Shown here piece by piece: positions 22,944 to 30,391 of a stretch of 38,041 bases of DNA. The position numbers and the translations under genes were made by a program. Position 1 is the first letter of the stretch, and the number at the start of each line of letters is the position of its first letter. Source of the DNA: Clostridia bacterium (GTDB taxonomy: Bacteria; Bacillota; Clostridia; Christensenellales; Aristaeellaceae); the NCBI GenBank assembly GCA_017522345.1, contig JAFWZN010000101.1, forward strand, positions 1-38,041. Direction: 5' to 3'. Below the pieces are notes generated by a model that ran no database searches, was not told where the DNA came from, and saw only the letters and a list, made by a program, of their open reading frames with translations.

Positions 22944-23858
22944 TTACGGCAGCGGATTTCCCGCAGCCAGATACAGCTTGTACCATTCCTCGCGGGTTAA
23001 GGCGATATCCGCGCCTGAGCAGATTTCGCCGATTCTGTCCGGGCTCATGCTGCCCGAGATCATCTGGATGTTTGCCGGATGGCGCAGAACCCATGCGCCT
23101 GCAACGGCGGTTTCGGTCGCGCTGTATTTTTCCGCAATTTCGGAAAGAACCCCGTTCAGCTTCCCGAACTTTTCGTTGCCGATGAACGGGCCTTCAAAAA
23201 AGCCGTACTGATAGGGCGACCATGCCTGAATGGTGATGTCGTTCAGGCGGCAATAGTTGAGCGTGCTTCCGTCCTTGGAAAGGGCGTGGTTTGTGTGCAT
23301 GTTGACGTTAATGCCCTCGTCCACCATGGGCGTATGGCACAGGCCGAACTGCAATTGATCAATGATGATTTCGCCGGGCATATAGCGGCTTAAAAGCTCC
23401 ATCTGGCCTGCGTTTTCATTGCTCACGCCGAAAAAGCGAACCTTTCCGTCCTTTTTAAGGCGCATAAACGCTTCGGCAAGCTCGTCCGGCTCCATGAGCG
23501 CGTCGGGTCTGTGAAGAAGCAGAACGTCGATTGATTCCATGCCGAGCCGCTTTAAGCATCCTTCTGCCGCAGAAACCACATGCTCGTAGGAGGCGTCGTA
23601 AAATCCCTTGCGGATGCCGACTTTATCCTGCACGATGAATTTGTCCTTGAGGGAAGGACTGCGCCTTAAAACCTCGGCGAAAATCTCCTCGCTTTTTCCG
23701 CCGCCGTAGATATCCGCATGATCCACGAAATCTACGCCGTTTTCATAATAGGTCATAACGACCTTTTCCGCCTTTTCGACGTCCAGTCCCGCCATGCGCA
23801 TTGCGCCAAGGGCGACCGCGCTGGCTTCAAATTTATTGCCGATTTTGATTCTCTTCAT
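22944..23858 (-). CDS. Aldo/keto reductase
   Basis: 304 residues, TIM-barrel NADPH-dependent oxidoreductase of the E. coli YdhF-like group. The catalytic tetrad is D46, Y51 (DHADIYGGG), K79 (IVQDKVGI) and H116 (LLLHRPDA). The C-terminal cofactor-binding segment WVLRHPANIQMISGSMSPDRI is present. It starts 2 nt after the stop of the Fe-S aldo/keto reductase and is likely cotranscribed. The carbonyl substrate is unknown. Confidence 0.92.
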   Translation of the reverse strand: MKRIKIGNKFEASAVALGAMRMAGLDVEKAEKVVMTYYENGVDFVDHADIYGGGKSEEIFAEVLRRSPSLKDKFIVQDKVGIRKGFYDASYEHVVSAAEGCLKRLGMESIDVLLLHRPDALMEPDELAEAFMRLKKDGKVRFFGVSNENAGQMELLSRYMPGEIIIDQLQFGLCHTPMVDEGINVNMHTNHALSKDGSTLNYCRLNDITIQAWSPYQYGFFEGPFIGNEKFGKLNGVLSEIAEKYSATETAVAGAWVLRHPANIQMISGSMSPDRIGEICSGADIALTREEWYKLYLAAGNPLP

Positions 23859-23860
23859 AA

Positions 23861-24874
23861 TTATTCTCCTTTGTCCATAGCCTGACTTGCGCGTTTCAGC
23901 ATCCGGCGAATCGGCAGGTTATAGGGACATCTGGTTTCGCAGACGCCGCAGCCGACGCAGTCCTTCGCTTTCTTGGGCAGAGCTTCATATCGGCCCATCG
24001 CCCACTCGCCGAGGCCGTAGCGCTTGAGATAGCCTTCAAAGAGGAACACGCCGGAAATATTGATGCCGACGGTGCAGGGCTGGCAATAATTGCATCTTCT
24101 GCAAAATTCATTGCCAAGCTCCGTTCGGATTCTGTCGATTTCTTTATTTTCCGCATCCGTAAGCGGCGCGCGGTTTTCGGCGGCGGCGACGTTCATCTCA
24201 ATTTCCTTTTCCGCATACATGCCCGGAATGACGACGGACACCGCGTCGTTTCTCAAGATATAGCGGATGGCGAGATTCGCGTCCTCCAACGCGCCGCCCG
24301 CAAGGGGCTTCATGGCGATAAAGCCGATATTTCTTTCTTTGCACTTTTCAATCAACGCTTCGCCGTGGATTTCGACAAGATTGTAGGGGAACATAATCGT
24401 TTCCACCCAATCAAGCTCAATCGCCTTCTCAAACGCCTCGATGGAATGCGCAGTCAGGCCGATGTGGCCGATTTTTCCCGCGCTTCGGGCCTCAAACAGG
24501 GCTTCAAGCGCGCCGCCGGGCGCGGTCACCGTATCTATATCGGAAACGGAGGCATTGTGAACCTGATATAGATCAATGTAATTGGTTTTAAGATTTTTCA
24601 GGCTCGTCTCGATTTCCTTTTCCATGGCTTCTCTGGTTCGCGCCATGGATTTGGTTGCGAGGATGAATTTGTCGCGTTTTCCTTCAATTGCCTGACCGAT
24701 AAATTCCTCGCTGACGGTATAGCCTCGCGCGGTATCGATGTAGTTTACGCCCATGGAAATCAGCTTGTCCATAAGCGCGCATGTGGTTTTTGCGTCCACA
24801 CGCTGAATGGGAATTCCGCCAAAGCCGAGGCGGGAGATTTTCAGGCCGGTTTTTCCGAGCAATCTAAATTCCAT
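23861..24874 (-). CDS. Aldo/keto reductase with C-terminal 2x[4Fe-4S] domain
   Basis: 337 residues. Residues 1-250 form an AKR barrel with D47, Y52, K75 and H106 as the tetrad. Residues 256-320 carry two cysteine sets: C258-x2-C261-x2-C264-x2-C267 and C306-x2-C309-x2-C312-x3-C316-P, so electrons may pass through iron-sulfur clusters. This architecture is frequent in anaerobic Clostridia. The ATG at 24874 has GGAGG 6 nt upstream; a longer frame reaching 24979 starts before the predicted promoter and is rejected. Confidence 0.9.
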   Translation of the reverse strand: MEFRLLGKTGLKISRLGFGGIPIQRVDAKTTCALMDKLISMGVNYIDTARGYTVSEEFIGQAIEGKRDKFILATKSMARTREAMEKEIETSLKNLKTNYIDLYQVHNASVSDIDTVTAPGGALEALFEARSAGKIGHIGLTAHSIEAFEKAIELDWVETIMFPYNLVEIHGEALIEKCKERNIGFIAMKPLAGGALEDANLAIRYILRNDAVSVVIPGMYAEKEIEMNVAAAENRAPLTDAENKEIDRIRTELGNEFCRRCNYCQPCTVGINISGVFLFEGYLKRYGLGEWAMGRYEALPKKAKDCVGCGVCETRCPYNLPIRRMLKRASQAMDKGE

Positions 24875-24910
24875 ATCTTTCCTCCGAAAAGTATTTTCCA
24901 TTATAGAATT

Positions 24911-24939
24911 ATAATACCACGCAGGAAGGCAAATTGCAA
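24911..24939 (-). promoter_or_regulatory. Candidate promoter for the aldo/keto reductase pair
   Basis: On the minus strand TTGCAA (24934-24939), 17-bp spacer, TATTAT (24911-24916). Confidence 0.55.
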
Positions 24940-24966
24940 TCGGCGATATCCTTTTTCCTTGCTTGA

Positions 24967-24995
24967 TTGCGAATTCCATTCTTTTGCGCTATAAT
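24967..24995 (+). promoter_or_regulatory. Promoter for the D-cysteine desulfhydrase-family gene
   Basis: TTGCGA (24967-24972), 17-bp spacer, TATAAT (24990-24995). Only 27 bp separate it from the divergent promoter at 24911-24939. Confidence 0.75.
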
Positions 24996-25024
24996 GAAGA
25001 CAGCTTTCAAAAAGGAGAAATTGC

Positions 25025-25972
25025 ATGCATACGCTTTCATTTCCGGATAAAATCCCGCTCGGTATTTTCCCGACCCCCGTTCAGAAGCTTGAAAACATTT
25101 CAAGAGAGCTGAACGCCAACATCTACATAAAGCGCGACGATATGACCGGCGTGGCGCTTGGCGGCAACAAGGTCAGAAAGCTTGAATACCTTTTGTGCGA
25201 GGCTCAAAAGCTGGGCGCGGAGATTGTTTTCACAACCGGCGGCGCACAGTCCAACCATGCCATGCTGACGGCGGCATGCGCAGGCAAAATCGGCATGACC
25301 CCCATATTGATTCTCAAAAAGAAGGGCGTCACCGAGAAAAAAGGCAACCGGCTTCTGGAAAGCCTGATGAGCACGGACGTAAGATTTATGGACACCAATT
25401 CCTACGATGATATCTATAATGAAATGGACAAAGTGGGCGCGTCCCTTGGAAAACCCTACTACAAAATTCCCTGCGGCGGATCAAACGCGCTGGGCACGGT
25501 CGGGTATGTGGACTGCGTAAGAGAAATCCGCGATCAGGGCTATCAATTTGACCGCATCATCTGCGCGGAAGGAAGCGGCGGAACGATGGCGGGGCTCGCG
25601 CTCGGCGCAAAGCTGTTTATGCCCGCCTGCCGCGTGACCGGCATGATGGTAGATACCGATCCGTTTGACGAAATCACCCCCCGGCTCATGAAGGAAGCCG
25701 CCGAAATCCTGAATGCGGACGTGGAAATCTCAGGCGGCGATTTCGACTTAATCGACATGTGCGGCCCGGGCTATGCCATTGCAAGCAGAGAAGGCAATGA
25801 AGCCGTCGCCCTGATGGCCGAAAAGGAAGGCATTTTCCTTGACCCCGTCTATACCGGAAAAGCCTTTGCGGGGCTTATCCAAATGGCGAAAGAGGGAAAG
25901 CTTCGAAAGGACGAAAATATTCTGTTCCTCCATTCCGGCGGCGCAGGAGGCTTGTTTGCAATCGAAATGTGA
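25025..25972 (+). CDS. D-cysteine desulfhydrase / ACC deaminase-family PLP enzyme
   Basis: 315 residues, fold type II PLP enzyme. The Schiff-base lysine is K49 in LGGNKVRKLEYL, and the substrate/phosphate loop TTGGAQSNHA (70-79) has S76 as the likely acid-base residue. GSGGTMAGLALG binds the cofactor phosphate. Known members break D-cysteine to pyruvate, H2S and ammonia, or deaminate ACC or D-serine analogues; the exact substrate cannot be decided here. AAAGGAG precedes the ATG. It is a monocistronic unit ended by the terminator at 25981. Confidence 0.88.
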   Translation: MHTLSFPDKIPLGIFPTPVQKLENISRELNANIYIKRDDMTGVALGGNKVRKLEYLLCEAQKLGAEIVFTTGGAQSNHAMLTAACAGKIGMTPILILKKKGVTEKKGNRLLESLMSTDVRFMDTNSYDDIYNEMDKVGASLGKPYYKIPCGGSNALGTVGYVDCVREIRDQGYQFDRIICAEGSGGTMAGLALGAKLFMPACRVTGMMVDTDPFDEITPRLMKEAAEILNADVEISGGDFDLIDMCGPGYAIASREGNEAVALMAEKEGIFLDPVYTGKAFAGLIQMAKEGKLRKDENILFLHSGGAGGLFAIEM

Positions 25973-25980
25973 TGGAAAAA

Positions 25981-26024
25981 GGCTGCTGCAGATTTTTTGC
26001 TTCTGCAACAGCCCCTTGTTTTTT
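25981..26024. terminator. Terminator between convergent genes
   Basis: GGCTGCTGCAGA / TCTGCAACAGCC (one mismatch) around a T-rich loop, preceded by A5 and followed by CCTTG and T7. Nearly the same stem tip and loop as the terminator at 14800-14838. Confidence 0.82.
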
Positions 26025-27262
26025 TATGCCTTTTTCATTTTTCTGAAATGCGAAAGCGTGAGCAGCAGAGCAGCAATTCCCATCAACGGGAAAACGGACG
26101 TTACCACCATGCCGCATTTCATGCCGATCTGCTCTGTCGAAAGAGCGATTTTTTCGGACAATTTCAGGGCAAAATCGCTTGCCGCCACGCGGTCCGTAAC
26201 AATGCCCATCAGCTGCGGGGCAATCGACGCGCCAAGGTCGCCGCCCGCCGCCATCAGCGCATACGCCGCGACGCCGACGCCGGGCACGTTTTCTTCCATC
26301 AGTATCAGCGCGCCGGGCCAGAGCATGGAGGTGAAAACGCCGGTTAGAATGCAGGCGGCGAACACGACAGGCACATAATTCACAAAGCCCGCCGTCAGAT
26401 AGCACGCCGCCGCGCCGATCATGCCGATCATGAGCACGCGGGCGATGTTTTTTCCAAAGCGAGCGTAGGAAATTCGGGTCAGCCCCAATAGAATAGCGAA
26501 CATCGCCATCCCAAGCATATCGCCCAGCGCCTTATTGATATGAAGCGATTTCTCCATAAAGCCGCTCATCCAGTTGCACATGGTGTTTTCCGCGCAGCTT
26601 CCGAAGAAAATGCAGGCAACAAGCAGACCCATCGTCAGGATACGCCGCTTGCCGGACGGATGATTTTGCGCATTTTGCTCGGTTTTTACCTCCGGCATGC
26701 TCGATGAGAAGAAAAGAATGGACGAAATGATCGGAAGAAGCGCAAAAAACACGGTAAGATACTGCCAGTTTGCCTGCCCGAAAAGCTTTATAAACGCAGT
26801 CGAGATCAAAACCACCGTGAACACGCCGAAAGCATACAGCGAATGAAGCGCGCTCATATCGCGGTCGGGCGTTTCGGAGGGAATCGCGGCGATGACCGGG
26901 CTCAAAAGCACCTCTGAAAGCCCTGCGGAAACCGAGAAGATCACTGTGCCCAGCAAAAGCCCCAGATAGGGAATCGCCGGAAAAATCACAGGCGCGCCCG
27001 CATAGACAAGAAGACCCAGACACGTAATCAAGGGCATCGTTCGGACGACCTTTTTAATGTTGAAATACTGAGGAAACGCCGTAAAAATGAGATCCACCGT
27101 CAGCTGCGTAACAAAATTGGTCAAAACCAGCGTTCCAAGCAGGGTATAGGAAATGTCGTACAGGTCCTTGAACGTCACAAACAAAATCGGCGGCAGGCTG
27201 AAAATGGAGGACATCGTAAAATACGCTGTGTAGCAGGCCAGTTTGCATCTTCTGAAATTCAT
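26024..27262 (-). CDS. MFS-family transporter
   Basis: 412 residues with about twelve membrane helices in two halves separated by a cytoplasmic loop near residues 195-210 (EVKTEQNAQNHPSGKRR). The pattern YTAYFTMSSIFSLPPILFVTF at the start, and several internal glycine-rich helices, fit major facilitator proteins of the sugar/FucP-like or unassigned group; no substrate signature is evident. It lies 12 nt after the DUF4838 gene and is the last gene of the PadR cassette. A sugar or glycan-derived substrate is suggested by that neighbour. Confidence 0.82.
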   Translation of the reverse strand: MNFRRCKLACYTAYFTMSSIFSLPPILFVTFKDLYDISYTLLGTLVLTNFVTQLTVDLIFTAFPQYFNIKKVVRTMPLITCLGLLVYAGAPVIFPAIPYLGLLLGTVIFSVSAGLSEVLLSPVIAAIPSETPDRDMSALHSLYAFGVFTVVLISTAFIKLFGQANWQYLTVFFALLPIISSILFFSSSMPEVKTEQNAQNHPSGKRRILTMGLLVACIFFGSCAENTMCNWMSGFMEKSLHINKALGDMLGMAMFAILLGLTRISYARFGKNIARVLMIGMIGAAACYLTAGFVNYVPVVFAACILTGVFTSMLWPGALILMEENVPGVGVAAYALMAAGGDLGASIAPQLMGIVTDRVAASDFALKLSEKIALSTEQIGMKCGMVVTSVFPLMGIAALLLTLSHFRKMKKA

Positions 27263-27274
27263 GTTTCTTCTCCT

Positions 27275-28198
27275 TTATTCAAACGCCGATATATCCGCGC
27301 TTCCGTAAAGCGCCTCGTAGTCCTCGCCCAGAAAGCAGGCGAAGGACGCGATGTTTGAAAAACCAAGGCGCGAATAAAAATCTATGTCTTCCTTAACAAG
27401 CGCGCCATCCGCCCGAAACGGCTTAGGCGGTTTTTTCCATGAGGAAAAATAGGAATTGTCGAACCAATATTCAAGCACGCGCGCGTTTTCCTTTCCGAAA
27501 AACGCAATAAGCGCCTCAATGTGCGCCGCGTCCGCGTTCTGCGCGCGCAGCGATTTTTTCATATCGCGCTCAATCGGCGCGTATTCAAGAAAAATGTCCG
27601 TCTCGGGGATTACCGCCTTCGGCGGGCGCATCGCCTGATAATACGCAAGATGCGAAACTTTTGCGTTCGGACGATTGCGCTTCAGGCGCTTAATAAGCGC
27701 GTTTTCAAACAAAAGCTGCTGATCCGAAAACGAATACGCGCGGCATTTTTCGCATTGGCAGCCGCTGCCCTTTTGATCGTCGTCCAGCCAGAAATAGTAG
27801 TTGGGCTCGGATGCGTATAATTGATCCGCCAGCTTTTCGGCGCTTGACAATGCGATTTCCATGGCTTCAGGATTGGAAAAGCAGAAATTCATACGGCGGG
27901 TTCTTTCGCCCGTTTCGTCCATACGAAAATATTCCGGGTGGCTTTCAAACAGTTTTCGGTCAACAAGAAAGCTTGCCGCGTGCATTTCGTATTCAATTTT
28001 AAGTCCGCTTGATACCGCGTAATCGAGAAGACGCCGGTACGCGTCCGTTTTAAGAAGATAAAGCATGTTTTCAATGTGCTTGGGCGACTCCTCGCCGCCT
28101 GCGGGGTGAAGCCCCAGCACGTCGATTCCATGCTGCGCCATGCGGTCAATCCATTTTATTGAAAGCTCCTCCGGGTGGATAAGCAAGCGCTTTACCAT
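27275..28198 (-). CDS. DUF4838-like putative glycoside-processing protein
   Basis: 307 residues, no signal peptide. The central stretch YFWLDDDQKGSGCQCEKCRAYS (residues 135-156) with C147, C149 and C152 is the metal-ligand-like CxCxxC motif of DUF4838, a barrel domain often found with glycoside hydrolase modules. Other blocks (GLKIEYEMHAASFLV, ESHPEYF, NFCFSNPEA) fit the same family. Here it is a free-standing cytoplasmic domain. It starts 3 nt after the DUF4097 gene and precedes the MFS gene, so it probably handles an imported glycan. The reaction is unknown. Confidence 0.72.
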   Translation of the reverse strand: MVKRLLIHPEELSIKWIDRMAQHGIDVLGLHPAGGEESPKHIENMLYLLKTDAYRRLLDYAVSSGLKIEYEMHAASFLVDRKLFESHPEYFRMDETGERTRRMNFCFSNPEAMEIALSSAEKLADQLYASEPNYYFWLDDDQKGSGCQCEKCRAYSFSDQQLLFENALIKRLKRNRPNAKVSHLAYYQAMRPPKAVIPETDIFLEYAPIERDMKKSLRAQNADAAHIEALIAFFGKENARVLEYWFDNSYFSSWKKPPKPFRADGALVKEDIDFYSRLGFSNIASFACFLGEDYEALYGSADISAFE

Positions 28199-28201
28199 AC
28201 T

Positions 28202-29104
28202 TCATCCCTCAATTGCTATATCGATATCGCCGGTTGTGGTTTCAAGGCTGCACAAACCGCCCTGCTTAGAATAAGGCACGCGCACGGTTCCCGTGGCAGC
28301 TTTTGCCTCAAACGTCTTTTCCGTCAGAAGCGTTCCAATGATATCGCCGGTTGTAGCCTTCATATCAATTTCGCCCGCATCGCAGGCGTTAAGGCGGATG
28401 CCGCCGGTTGTGCATTCGCCTACCAGTTTATCGCTTGCCTTCACATTCGTCAAGCGGATTTTGCCGGTAGTGGTTTTCACGTAAACATCCTTTGCCGTAA
28501 CGTCTGAAAGGTTCGCATCTCCCGTCGTCAAACGGACGGAAAGCTCCTTGGCATTCAGCCCCTTAACATCGATATCGCCCGTTGTGGTCTTAAGGCTCGC
28601 TTTTTCATAAACGGCTGCATGCAAGCTGACGAACGACGTCGCTGCGTCAATGCGCGCGTTTTCAAATGCCAGTCCGGCAGGGATGACAACGTTGCCGGTC
28701 GTTACATGCACAAACAGGTTTTGATACGCGCTTTGGGGCAGATAAACGGTGATCATCATATCGCCCCAATTAATCCGGAGCTTGTCAAACCACTCGCGCG
28801 TATCCACCGAATCAATTAATAATGTATTATCGGAGATTTTGGCGTAATATTTCGTCTTTTCCGGCGTGCGGCATACGATTTTTGTCTTTCCGTCTTCAGA
28901 AGGCGCAAACTTCACATCGGACGAATGCGCAATGAGCGAAATGTTTTCAAACTCGCCCTCCGGCTCAAATACGGTTTCGATCATTTCCTGCCCGCTTAAA
29001 TTGCGGAAGGAAAAACCCGCGCCCGCAAAAGCGGCAAGCGCCAAAGCAAGCCCGATTACAAAAAGAAAAGCCGCGCGTCTGGCCCACTTTTTTCTGCTTG
29101 TCAT
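28202..29104 (-). CDS. DUF4097-type membrane-anchored beta-repeat protein
   Basis: 300 residues. A basic start (MTSRKKWARR) and one membrane helix (about 11-31) are followed by an external beta-solenoid. The repeat core TTTGDIDV / TTGDANL / TTTGKIRL / TTGGIRL / ATTGDII / AATGTVRV / TTTGDIDI recurs roughly every 20 residues. DUF4097 proteins commonly sit beside DUF1700 and PadR genes and are linked to envelope stress; the exact job is not established. The ATG at 29104 has AAGGAGG 8 nt upstream, and its ATGA overlaps the DUF1700 stop. Confidence 0.88.
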   Translation of the reverse strand: MTSRKKWARRAAFLFVIGLALALAAFAGAGFSFRNLSGQEMIETVFEPEGEFENISLIAHSSDVKFAPSEDGKTKIVCRTPEKTKYYAKISDNTLLIDSVDTREWFDKLRINWGDMMITVYLPQSAYQNLFVHVTTGNVVIPAGLAFENARIDAATSFVSLHAAVYEKASLKTTTGDIDVKGLNAKELSVRLTTGDANLSDVTAKDVYVKTTTGKIRLTNVKASDKLVGECTTGGIRLNACDAGEIDMKATTGDIIGTLLTEKTFEAKAATGTVRVPYSKQGGLCSLETTTGDIDIAIEG

Positions 29105-29721
29105 GCCTGCGCCCTCCTTCTGAACACAAATCGAGCGATCCGTTTCCACGCCTCACAAATCGCATAAAAAATCCCTTTTCCAATGGGCGTACACGCAAGA
29201 AAAGCCCAAATTGCGAGCGCCGCCAACACAAAGCCCGCGCCGGTAACAAGCATAGCCTCCAAAGCGCGCCCGGTGAATAAGCATACGCCTCCGAAAACCA
29301 CGCAAGCCGCCCCCGACACGCCCACACAAATCACAGCCGCATACAAAGTTATGAGCGCCGCCGCCAAGCACACGAACACGCAAAGCGCGACGGCAAACGC
29401 CGAAACCGCCAAAGAAAACAGAATTGCCGCAGCTGCAATCAACAGAGAAAGCCAAACGGGCGATCCCAGTGCAATCAATATTTTTGCGCCCGCGCCCATG
29501 GATCTTGGCGTTTTCTTGCCTTCAGCTTTCATTTCCGAAAGAATCTCTTTCGCAATTTCCTCCGGTTCGCCGATTTCCAAAACTGCGTCCTTCTCCGTCA
29601 TTCCCTCCTCCACGCGGTCGTCAATCATTTCCGTATAAAAAGCAAGACGGCTTTGAATTTCACAAACGTCTAATCCGCGAAGCGCTCTTTTGAGCCTGAC
29701 TAAAAACCTTTTTTTATTCAT
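29101..29721 (-). CDS. DUF1700 membrane protein
   Basis: 206 residues. N-terminal cytoplasmic helical part (1-80) starts MNKKRFLVRLKRALRGLD and has the GMTEKDAVLEIGEPEEIAKEIL segment typical of DUF1700 (HAAS-type) domains, followed by three to four membrane helices from about residue 85. The ATG at 29721 follows GGGAGG by 9 nt and overlaps the end of the PadR gene by 8 nt. It overlaps the DUF4097 start by 4 nt. The three-gene order PadR-DUF1700-DUF4097 is a recurring Bacillota cassette. Confidence 0.88.
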   Translation of the reverse strand: MNKKRFLVRLKRALRGLDVCEIQSRLAFYTEMIDDRVEEGMTEKDAVLEIGEPEEIAKEILSEMKAEGKKTPRSMGAGAKILIALGSPVWLSLLIAAAAILFSLAVSAFAVALCVFVCLAAALITLYAAVICVGVSGAACVVFGGVCLFTGRALEAMLVTGAGFVLAALAIWAFLACTPIGKGIFYAICEAWKRIARFVFRRRAQA

Positions 29722-30034
29722 CCAATGTGTCCTCCCTGGCGATAAACCGATAAATGGACATAATTCCGTTCCATTCTTCCTTGAATTCCGAAATTTTTCT
29801 GACGCCCGCCTTCGTAATCGAATAGTATTTTCGAAGCCTTCCGCCGTGCTCGGCCGTTTGTACGGTAAGCATTTCTGCTGCCTCCAGACGCTTAAGTATC
29901 GTATAAAGCGTCGATTCCGACAATTCCACATACGGCTTTAAGTCCTTGATGATCTGATATCCGTAAGACGGCGCTTCCTTAATCGCCTTAAGCACGCAAA
30001 CATCGAGCAGTCCGCGCTTTAATTGTACATCCAT
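29714..30034 (-). CDS. PadR-family transcriptional regulator
   Basis: 106 residues, a compact winged-helix protein. MDVQLKRGLLDVCVLKAIKEAPSYGYQII opens the family, the recognition part is SESTLYTILKRLEAAEML, and the wing is GGRLRKYYSIT. PadR repressors usually bind a palindrome at their own promoter and release on a ligand. The ATG at 30034 is 6 nt after AAGGAGG (30041-30047); an earlier in-frame start at 30055 overlaps that site. It heads a cassette running to 26024. An inverted repeat overlapping its -10 box suits self-repression. Confidence 0.92.
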   Translation of the reverse strand: MDVQLKRGLLDVCVLKAIKEAPSYGYQIIKDLKPYVELSESTLYTILKRLEAAEMLTVQTAEHGGRLRKYYSITKAGVRKISEFKEEWNGIMSIYRFIAREDTLDE

Positions 30035-30052
30035 CCAATACCTCCTTATGTG

Positions 30053-30087
30053 CAATACATCATATCACGAAGTATTGATTTTGTCAA
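30053..30087 (-). promoter_or_regulatory. PadR cassette promoter with overlapping palindrome
   Basis: On the minus strand TTGACA (30082-30087), 17-bp spacer, TATGAT (30059-30064). CAATAC (30053-30058) and GTATTG (30072-30077) form an imperfect dyad centred on 30065 that covers the -10 box, a likely PadR site. Confidence 0.78.
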
Positions 30088-30093
30088 CGGAAA

Positions 30094-30136
30094 AGCGGCT
30101 ATTGCAGGCGCGTTCTCCTGAAACAGCCGCTGATTT
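30094..30136. terminator. Hairpin terminator upstream of the PadR promoter
   Basis: AGCGGCTATTGCAGG / CCTGAAACAGCCGCT (two mismatches) with GATTTTT after it on the plus strand and TTTT on the minus strand. It would end the truncated fragment at 30157-30273 read on the minus strand. Confidence 0.7.
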
Positions 30137-30156
30137 TTCACCCCTTTTGTAAACGC

Positions 30157-30273
30157 TGATTTATTCGGCGGCGACGCTGGCGATGCCTTTTCCGCCATCT
30201 GCTGCTCGCAAAAATCTCGATTTACCTCCAGTAAACCTTCGATTTTTGCAATTGCATCTGACGAAAAATTCAT
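30157..30273 (-). pseudogene. Truncated fragment of the unknown left-edge gene
   Basis: The minus strand from ATG 30271-30273 repeats the first 34 codons of the left-edge gene (MNFSSDAIAKIEGLL...), then leaves the repeat and reads PPNKSAFTKGVKNQ into the hairpin at 30094-30131. The ribosome-site motif here is the weaker GAAGTGG. It looks like a 5' gene scrap joined to a terminator, not a working gene. The exact 3' limit of homology cannot be judged because the other copy runs out of the window. Confidence 0.45.
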
Positions 30274-30310
30274 TCGCCATCGTACCACTTCATTAAATCA
30301 TCGTTTACTT
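30172..30310. repeat. Copy 2 of the 139-bp direct repeat
   Basis: Matches 1-139 with one difference (T at 30289). It has no matching neighbours on either side: the D-lactate dehydrogenase terminator is on the right and a PadR-side terminator on the left. Confidence 0.95.
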
Positions 30311-30350
30311 TATACTGCTTTTTCTCCAAGGGGAAGCTTTTTTGAGGATA

Positions 30351-30390
30351 AAAACGGGGCTTCAGCGGACAGTCTGCTGAAGCCCCCGTT
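30351..30390 (-). terminator. Terminator of the D-lactate dehydrogenase gene
   Basis: GGGGCTTCAGC (30356-30366) / GCTGAAGCCCC (30376-30386); on the minus strand a GTTTTTATCC tract follows. It begins 1-2 nt after the stop codon. Confidence 0.82.
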
Positions 30391-30391
30391 C

